From a virus, in the IMG/VR virus record IMGVR_UViG_3300025598_000125, positions 1 to 29,259 of that record: a stretch of DNA of 29,259 nucleotides; one strand, written 5' to 3'. The position numbers and the translations under genes were made by a program. Shown here piece after piece: positions 23,279 to 29,259 of the stretch. Every line of letters starts with the position of its first letter. The stretch's first letter is position 1. Below the pieces are notes generated by a model that was not told the origin of the DNA, ran no database searches, and was given only the letters and a program-made list of their open reading frames with translations.

Positions 23279-24208
23279 ATGGCAACTGAAGGTTCGACAG
23301 TAACAGTAGTAGGGGAGGCGGCGCTAAAAGCAGCAAGTGCTGAAACAACAGATGTAGCTGCAGTAACGGTTAGTGCCACCCGTAGCGCACAAAAGAAAGC
23401 TATCAATCAAGACCAGCTCAACTTCGGTGCTTATAGTGATTGGCGAGTTAGATTATCATTGTCTCCTAGTGTATTGACAAACTATCTGTATAAAGCACCA
23501 AATCCAGGTATATTACAACCATTGAAAGATACTGACGGTGTTATCTTTCCTTATACTCCTACTATATCAGTAACCTATGCTGCAAACTATGAATCCACAG
23601 CATTGGTTCATAACAACTATAAAGTCAATCAATACGGAAGCAGTTCAGTGGATAGCGTTTCTATTGGATGTGATTTTACTGCACAAGATGTAAATGAAGC
23701 AAATTACCTTTTAGCAGTTATTCATTTCTTTAGGACGATGACAAAAATGTTCTATGGTCAAGACACAAATCCACAAAAGGGAACACCTCCTCCGCTCTGT
23801 TATATATATGGATTGGGTGCATATCAGTTTTCTGCTCAGCCACTGGCGATCTCAGGGTTTACATATACTTTACCTAATGATGTAGATTATATCTATACTA
23901 CAGGGACTTCTGCTGCAGGATTACCTCAGAGCAGCACTAATCCCACTGGCGGCGCTGTACACCAGAGTGCTAGGTTGGGCCCTGGACTCAGTTTTGGGGG
24001 AGTAGGAGCACCAGTCAAATATCCTAGCACTGCAGTTTCTGCAGGAGAAAATGCTACATACGTTCCTACAAAAATACAGATGACGATAACCTGTTTACCG
24101 ATGATGAGCAGAAATGCAGTTTCCAACAAGTTCAGCTTGAAGGATTATGCTACTGGTGCATTGATAAATGGAACTCGTCGCGAAGCAACAGGTGGAGGAT
24201 TCTGGTAA
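23279..24208 (+). CDS. Baseplate tail-tube-cap/initiator protein, gp48/gp54-like
   Basis: With the ATG at 23279 the product is 309 residues. An in-frame GTG at 23234 overlaps the promoter motif and cannot be the start. The core matches the gp48/gp54 family of T4-like phages: DWRVRLSLSP, then LKDTDGVIFPYTPTISVTYA, ALVHNNYKVNQYGSSSVDSV, EANYLLAVIHFFRTMTKMFY, PPPLCYIYGLGAY and FTYTLPNDVDYI. These proteins sit on the baseplate hub and nucleate or cap the tail tube. Whether it corresponds to gp48 or gp54 cannot be settled by eye. Its TAA overlaps the next ATG (TAATG), indicating coupled translation with gp53. Confidence 0.75.
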   Translation: MATEGSTVTVVGEAALKAASAETTDVAAVTVSATRSAQKKAINQDQLNFGAYSDWRVRLSLSPSVLTNYLYKAPNPGILQPLKDTDGVIFPYTPTISVTYAANYESTALVHNNYKVNQYGSSSVDSVSIGCDFTAQDVNEANYLLAVIHFFRTMTKMFYGQDTNPQKGTPPPLCYIYGLGAYQFSAQPLAISGFTYTLPNDVDYIYTTGTSAAGLPQSSTNPTGGAVHQSARLGPGLSFGGVGAPVKYPSTAVSAGENATYVPTKIQMTITCLPMMSRNAVSNKFSLKDYATGALINGTRREATGGGFW

Positions 24209-24531
24209 TGGCAAACGCATCCAATCAAGGTATCTATCCTGCATCTAGTCCATATACTAATACTAATATCATAAACAACAAGTATTTGGATGTAATGAAC
24301 TACACTCCGATACCTCTATATCCGAGCGATGTTTATTATCAGTTACCTTTGACTTATCAATATCGTCCCGATCTATTGGCATATGACTTATATAATAATC
24401 CCGGATTATGGTGGGTATTTGCAGCAAGAAATCCTAATTTATTGGGCCCCGATCCTTACTTTAATTTCGTTGCTGGTATAGGAATATATATACCTACACT
24501 AGACACGCTAAGGACAGTATTAGGAGTATAA
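24208..24531 (+). CDS. gp53: Baseplate wedge protein gp53
   Basis: The 107-residue product keeps the gp53 core: YYQLPLTYQYRPDLLAYDLY, then NNPGLWWVFAARNPNLLGPD and a LysM-like end FVAGIGIYIPTLDTL. The family joins wedges in the baseplate ring. T4 gp53 is longer (196 aa); this short form is like those of other distant T4-like phages. It starts on the ATG that overlaps the preceding stop. Confidence 0.82.
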   Translation: MANASNQGIYPASSPYTNTNIINNKYLDVMNYTPIPLYPSDVYYQLPLTYQYRPDLLAYDLYNNPGLWWVFAARNPNLLGPDPYFNFVAGIGIYIPTLDTLRTVLGV

Positions 24532-24534
24532 TAA

Positions 24535-27000
24535 GTGCCAGTTTCATTTGATTCTTCCCTTCCTGGGCAATCCGACGATGACAGCGGATCTAATATTGGT
24601 ACAGCAGGCCCTATCCCGAGTTCACCTACCGGAGCCGAAGCATCAGCCGGATCTGCAGGATCTCCGGGATCACCCGGTATTAATCAAAACGGAGCATCAC
24701 CTACTACTATTAATAGCGTTGATGAAAAAAATGCTAGCACTCCTCCGTCAGATCCGGCTAGTAACCCGACAAGTATTACGTCGAGAGCAATCGATCCGTC
24801 AACTCCAGGAAAAAGACTAAAAAATCCATTAGGTGAATTTGCTAGTTACACATATCAGATAAGTTTGTATATGATCACGCCAGACGCATACGATTTGTTT
24901 GTTCAATCTGGAAGAAAAAATATCAATATTTTTAATACTAACGCAGCATCTGGACCACCATCAGGAGGAGGTGGACAATCTTCTCCCCAGCAATCTAATG
25001 CGCCTTCAGGCGGAGGAGCATTTTTGGTTGCCCAAAGCGGCGGAATAAACAATACCAATGAGAAGCGAGCAGCAGGCTTCAATTATGATTATTACATAGA
25101 CAATTTAGTCATACAGAGTCAAACTTCAGGCAAAGCAAGCCAATCCTCTACCAATATAAGTGAGATCACTTTTACTATTACCGAACCATATGGATTTTCA
25201 TTTATCTCTAATCTCAAGCGAGCATCCCTTGCTATAAATCAATACAGCGAAAATCTTGCTAATCCACCGGAGAATCCAACAAAACAATTTTTTATTTTAG
25301 GAATACGTTTTTATGGATACGATCAATCAGGTGCATTAGTTAAACCATCCTATTCATTTAATGGATCACCGCTAGATCCAAACTCTACTGATGGATCACT
25401 GTTCAATCACTACTATGATATTAGTATAAACAACGTTGCCTTTAAGATTGACGGTAAAACAACTACATATCATATAACCGCAGCACAGATTGCACCTAAA
25501 ACATCATTTGGTGTTAAATATGGATTACTTAAAACTGGCAAAACTTTTGTCGGAAGCACAGTGGATGATATACTGCAAGGATTTGTTACCGCGCTAAATG
25601 ATGAACAGAAAGCCATACACGCAAATGATCCAACGTATAAACCGTCGAAGTATAGTATAACCTATTCTACACCGGAAGCAAAATCATATATAGGTGATTC
25701 TCTTATTGTTTCTAAGGCTGATTTGGATAAGGCTAGATTTCCAGGAAGTACTGCAACTAATACTCAATCATCTACTCCTGCTAAAGAATTAAATTCTCAA
25801 CCAAATAACACTCAAAGAAATGTTATATTTGGTAATAGCTTACCTATCCTTCAATGTATTGATTCAACTATTATACAGAGTAAATATCTCGAAGATGCAC
25901 TTTCCGTGATTTATGATTCAACATTGGAAGCCGACCCTGATAAAAAATCATTGAAAAAAATAACTTCGGCCGATAATAGACCTGTTAGTTGGTATACTGT
26001 ATCAGCCGGAGTCAGTAATCCGAGATGGGACGATAAACAAAAAGAATGGGCATTTGATATTACATATACTATTAACAAATATGATACTCCTGTTGTAACC
26101 TCTACGTATGTAAACGCAGCATCAAAATACTACGGACCTCATAAAAAATATGATTATTGGTATACAGGATTGAATAATGAAATCATAAGTTACGAACAAA
26201 ATCTAGATAACACCTTTTTCAATGTGGTCTTAGCAGATAGCAATGATAGCGTTAGTACCTCAGGGGACACCTATCGGTATAATACACCTTCAGGCAATCA
26301 ATCATATGCATCAGGACCGGCAGATGCTGTTGGCAAAAAAGGATCCGGACCTAGTGCCCAGAACTCATTCGTGACTAGTCTTTATGATCCGGGTTCATTT
26401 GCGTCAGCAACTATGACTATATTAGGAGATCCTGATTATCTTATTGAAACGTCTAGTTCTAGTATAGACAATGCATATAGTCAATTTTATGGACCTGATG
26501 GATATACCATAAATGCCAATGGCGGACAAGTTTTCATTGAGATAGATTTCAAAGAAGGGGTAGATTATGTCTCTGGTGGCGGCACAGGCGGAATTGACAG
26601 TGACGGCACTACTCAAGGGGGACTGCTCAATATAAATGATTCAATACTTTTTTGGCAATATCCAGAATCTATATCAAAGATTGTTAAAAATGCCATTAGT
26701 TATCAGGTTCAACAAGTGACCTCTACTTTTAGAGATGGTGCATTCAAACAAACATTAGAATTGGTTATTAATGATTTTGGTAATCCAGCAGTCAACGAGG
26801 ATGCTAATGCAGCGCCTGCAAAATCTACTACTAGCTCTACCTCTGGACCAACAACTACTAGTTCTGCAGTTACAACTTCCAATACTAGCCCTACTAAAGA
26901 TCCTGTATTACAGACTAAAGGAGGAACTATTACACAATCTTCACCTACTGGCGGCGCTCCTCCCAAACAAACTCCGCCGGTAGGCAACAATGAAACCTAA
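24535..27000 (+). CDS. Baseplate hub-like structural protein, possibly gp27-type
   Basis: The 821-residue protein starts at GTG 24535 with AGGAG 8 nt upstream, 3 nt after gp53. The first 90 residues are Ser/Pro/Gly/Thr-rich and likely disordered; a similar linker occurs at about 140-170 and in the last 60 residues. Between them is a beta-rich body with FASYTYQISLYMITPDAYDL and ITFTITEPYGFSFISNLKRA, and at about 540-570 KKYDYWYTGLNNEIISYEQN. That last stretch resembles the Tyr-Thr-Gly-Leu-Asn segment seen in baseplate hub (gp27/gpD-like) proteins. Position just before the gp5-like spike gene supports a hub role, since gp27 binds gp5 in T4. The family assignment is tentative. Confidence 0.55.
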   Translation: MPVSFDSSLPGQSDDDSGSNIGTAGPIPSSPTGAEASAGSAGSPGSPGINQNGASPTTINSVDEKNASTPPSDPASNPTSITSRAIDPSTPGKRLKNPLGEFASYTYQISLYMITPDAYDLFVQSGRKNINIFNTNAASGPPSGGGGQSSPQQSNAPSGGGAFLVAQSGGINNTNEKRAAGFNYDYYIDNLVIQSQTSGKASQSSTNISEITFTITEPYGFSFISNLKRASLAINQYSENLANPPENPTKQFFILGIRFYGYDQSGALVKPSYSFNGSPLDPNSTDGSLFNHYYDISINNVAFKIDGKTTTYHITAAQIAPKTSFGVKYGLLKTGKTFVGSTVDDILQGFVTALNDEQKAIHANDPTYKPSKYSITYSTPEAKSYIGDSLIVSKADLDKARFPGSTATNTQSSTPAKELNSQPNNTQRNVIFGNSLPILQCIDSTIIQSKYLEDALSVIYDSTLEADPDKKSLKKITSADNRPVSWYTVSAGVSNPRWDDKQKEWAFDITYTINKYDTPVVTSTYVNAASKYYGPHKKYDYWYTGLNNEIISYEQNLDNTFFNVVLADSNDSVSTSGDTYRYNTPSGNQSYASGPADAVGKKGSGPSAQNSFVTSLYDPGSFASATMTILGDPDYLIETSSSSIDNAYSQFYGPDGYTINANGGQVFIEIDFKEGVDYVSGGGTGGIDSDGTTQGGLLNINDSILFWQYPESISKIVKNAISYQVQQVTSTFRDGAFKQTLELVINDFGNPAVNEDANAAPAKSTTSSTSGPTTTSSAVTTSNTSPTKDPVLQTKGGTITQSSPTGGAPPKQTPPVGNNET

Positions 27001-27027
27001 TAGCAGAAAAGATTAAGGAATCTATGC

Positions 27028-29259
27028 ATGGCTAATGATGTTATAAAGACAAGGGGAGTTCCTAAATCGGCTAAACCCGGGGCGGCAGGAACACCTAATA
27101 TGTCTGTTCCGCTTTTTGGTATTGTCAAAGATAATATCGATCCGCTGAGGTCAGGCAGAATAAAAGTATTATTAGGTGATAAACCTCCATTGGATTCAGA
27201 CATCTCTACTAACTGGGTAACAGTTAGCTATCTCAGTGGATTTTTCGGTAGAGTAAATGCATCCGGCGGCTTGAATGGTACAGGTTCATATAAAGCAAAT
27301 CCCAGTTCCTATGGTGAATGGCATGCGCCTCCCGATATCGGCACGACTGTTATCTGCATCTTCATCAACGGTGATCCCAATCAAGGTTATTATATAGGCT
27401 GCGTTCCAGAAGCGGAATCATTGCATATGGTTCCTGCTATCGGTTCTAGTGATTACATCGTACCAAATGCCGGTGAAGCAGCAGGATTCGGAGGAGCCAC
27501 TAGATTACCTGCAACAAATATCAACACAAATAATTCCGGAACTGTCAACAGCAATGAGTTCAACCAAGCTCCCAGACCAGTTCATAGCTATTCTGCAGCA
27601 ATCATGAATCAACAAGGTGTTATTCGTGATCCTATTCGAGGGCCCATATCATCAAGTGCTTCGCGTGAATCATCATCCCGTGTAGGTTGGGGAGTATCTA
27701 CTCCAGGAAGACCTATATATGAAGGTGGATATGATGATTCCACTGTGGTCAATAACATAAAAGAAAGCAATAGCACAAAACTACAAGTAGTAGCTCGTCG
27801 AGGCGGACATAGCATTGTCATGGATGACGGTGATATTATCGGGAGAGATCAACTAGTTCGTATACGTACTGCTTTGGGGCATCAAATTACGATGAGTGAT
27901 GATGGTCAGACACTCATGATCCTGCATTCTAATGGACAAAGTTATATAGAGTTGGGCAAAGAAGGTACAGTGGATATCTATAGTACCAACTCATTCAATG
28001 TCAGAACACAAGGTGATCTAAATCTACATGCTGACCAGAACATAAACATTCATGCTGCTGGTAGTTTTAATGTCCAAGCCAAGAGCATTCAGACAAATTC
28101 AGAGACCACTACGCAGATAAGATCGACAAAAGATATCAATATTGCGACATTAGGAGCCTTGACTGGTTTATCCGGTAAAGCAATCGCTTGGAATGCTGCA
28201 GGCGATGTCTCTATGGCAGGTGGCGGACAAGCCTATATCAATGGCGCTAAAGTAAATCTAAACAGCGGACTCTCTAGCACCAAAGCACCCAGTGTTCCCA
28301 CTATTCCTCTGCTTGCACAGACCGATACGTTAGGGGACAAGAATAAAGGATTTATGGCAGCACCTGCGAAACTATTGACTATATGTTCTCGCGCTCCTGC
28401 TCATGCACCTTGGGCCAATGCAGGCCAAGGCGTCAATGTCAAGACTAATCTAGATGCAGATGCAAATCTTCCGCCGGCACCTACTGCAGCAGTAACTGCT
28501 GCAACAGCCGCAGGAACAGCAGTTTCTCCTTCACCGCCCGCAGCAGCAACTATCGCATCGTCACCCAATATTTCAGGAGTGTCACCTTCTATGGGAGTGA
28601 ATACTACCGCGGCTGCGATGGCAGCAGCCGCGACCGGTGCTGCAAAGGGAGCACTAAGCAGTGCAGTCACGCAAGGCGCTGCGGTGGTACAAACAGCACA
28701 AGGAGCAGTGGCTGCGGTCGGCGCATTTGCACTCACTCCTTCACAGTTGGTCAACGGCGGTATATTGAAGCCGGGTGCTGATACGCTTGTTACTGGTCTT
28801 GTTAATCGCGGGAATGATATACAACTATCCATGCCACCGTCTCTCTTTGTAGGAGCACCGGGCGCATCTAACCTGACTACGTTAGTTCAAAACACTGATG
28901 CACAGGCACAAAGTGTGAATACCAATATGCAAAAATCACAGACAGCATTGACGCAGGTCGGAGCAATCACAGGTAAAGAGACATCAGCGGTTGTTACCGG
29001 ACTTGTTCATGCTGCTGCATCTGTAGGAATAAATGCTACAGTGGGTGCTATACAGCGTTCCGCTGGTGTTGGAAGTGCAGCATCTGTAGCACTCAGCAAT
29101 ATCGCAGCAAACACAATAGCCAGTGCGGCTAAAGGATTGCTTACAGGGGGATCAGTTTCTGCTTCGCTCAATAATGCCGCCGGATCATTGGCAGGTGCAG
29201 CTTCTGGAGCACTAAACAGTGCTGTGGGTGCTGCAGTGACTGGTGCGGAAAACCAGATA
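27028..29259 (+). CDS. gp5: gp5-like baseplate spike/hub protein (partial, C-terminus outside window)
   Basis: This frame is open for 744 codons from the ATG at 27028 (AAGGA nearby) to the right edge. The N-terminal OB-fold shows VPLFGIVKDNIDPLRSGRIK, then WHAPPDIGTTVICIFINGD and GYYIGCVPE, as in gp5 and VgrG proteins. The middle (about 260-400) is beta-helix-like, with GHSIVMDDGD, GHQITMSDDG, DLNLHADQNINIHAAGSFNV. No lysozyme domain, present in T4 gp5, is seen in the visible part. From about residue 470 the protein becomes extremely rich in Ala, Ser, Gly, Thr and Val, unusual for a spike. It should form the membrane-piercing needle under the baseplate. Confidence 0.75.
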   Translation, partial: MANDVIKTRGVPKSAKPGAAGTPNMSVPLFGIVKDNIDPLRSGRIKVLLGDKPPLDSDISTNWVTVSYLSGFFGRVNASGGLNGTGSYKANPSSYGEWHAPPDIGTTVICIFINGDPNQGYYIGCVPEAESLHMVPAIGSSDYIVPNAGEAAGFGGATRLPATNINTNNSGTVNSNEFNQAPRPVHSYSAAIMNQQGVIRDPIRGPISSSASRESSSRVGWGVSTPGRPIYEGGYDDSTVVNNIKESNSTKLQVVARRGGHSIVMDDGDIIGRDQLVRIRTALGHQITMSDDGQTLMILHSNGQSYIELGKEGTVDIYSTNSFNVRTQGDLNLHADQNINIHAAGSFNVQAKSIQTNSETTTQIRSTKDINIATLGALTGLSGKAIAWNAAGDVSMAGGGQAYINGAKVNLNSGLSSTKAPSVPTIPLLAQTDTLGDKNKGFMAAPAKLLTICSRAPAHAPWANAGQGVNVKTNLDADANLPPAPTAAVTAATAAGTAVSPSPPAAATIASSPNISGVSPSMGVNTTAAAMAAAATGAAKGALSSAVTQGAAVVQTAQGAVAAVGAFALTPSQLVNGGILKPGADTLVTGLVNRGNDIQLSMPPSLFVGAPGASNLTTLVQNTDAQAQSVNTNMQKSQTALTQVGAITGKETSAVVTGLVHAAASVGINATVGAIQRSAGVGSAASVALSNIAANTIASAAKGLLTGGSVSASLNNAAGSLAGAASGALNSAVGAAVTGAENQI

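Noticed and set aside
28401-28832. 143-codon minus-strand ORF inside the spike gene
   Set aside because: It is an Ala/Val-rich mirror of the low-complexity Ala/Ser/Gly coding region on the plus strand, with no ribosome site.

Overview
The window is a structural, recombination and late-transcription section of the genome of a T4-like contractile-tailed phage (a myovirus distant from T4 itself). This rests on a recognisable minus-strand head module in T4 order (portal gp20, core proteins, protease gp21, scaffold gp22, major capsid gp23), the gp55-gp47-gp46 late-sigma/recombination block, a baseplate block (gp48/54-like, gp53, hub protein, gp5-like spike), and repeated T4-type late promoter motifs (GATAAATA and close variants). 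The host cannot be named from the sequence. Gene functions come from protein motifs read by eye; no searches were run.

Layout. 1-1929 (minus): N-terminal part of a large Asp-box repeat protein, probably an adhesin, running off the left edge. 1979-3265 (minus): a stand-alone sigma-70 region-4 protein, and a GIY-YIG homing endonuclease whose C-terminal zinc finger is cut off by one in-frame UGA. 3315-3340: strong UUCG terminator behind the capsid gene. 3393-9390 (minus): gp23, gp22, gp21, acidic core protein, small basic protein, gp20. 9424-16151 (minus): two tandem paralogous tape-measure-like proteins; the downstream one carries a lambda-R-like muramidase domain. 16246-17297 (plus): gp26-like baseplate protein whose 3' end holds a textbook -1 frameshift signal leading into a 76-codon start-less extension. 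17298-17847: 550 nt without genes, starting with terminator hairpins and then holding many perfect stem-loops. 17848-23150 (minus): PD-(D/E)XK nuclease, HNH homing endonuclease, gp46, gp47, gp55-like late sigma. 23279-29259 (plus): gp48/54-like protein, gp53, a baseplate hub-like protein and a gp5-like spike protein running off the right edge.

How it works together. The late genes sit behind GATAAATA-type promoters that a gp55-like sigma (region 2 only) should read. The same window encodes a separate protein with only sigma region 4, so the phage appears to encode the two halves of a sigma factor on different genes; the region-4 protein may fill the role of T4 gp33. The two divergent late junctions (16151/16246 and 23150/23279) each have late-promoter motifs facing one another. 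The peptidoglycan-cutting domain that T4 carries in gp5 is not seen in the gp5-like protein here; instead a muramidase domain is fused to a tape-measure-like protein. Most striking items: the -1 frameshift cassette, the split sigma pair, the twin tape measures with muramidase, the duplicated coiled-coil segments on both arms of gp46, and the structured non-coding region.
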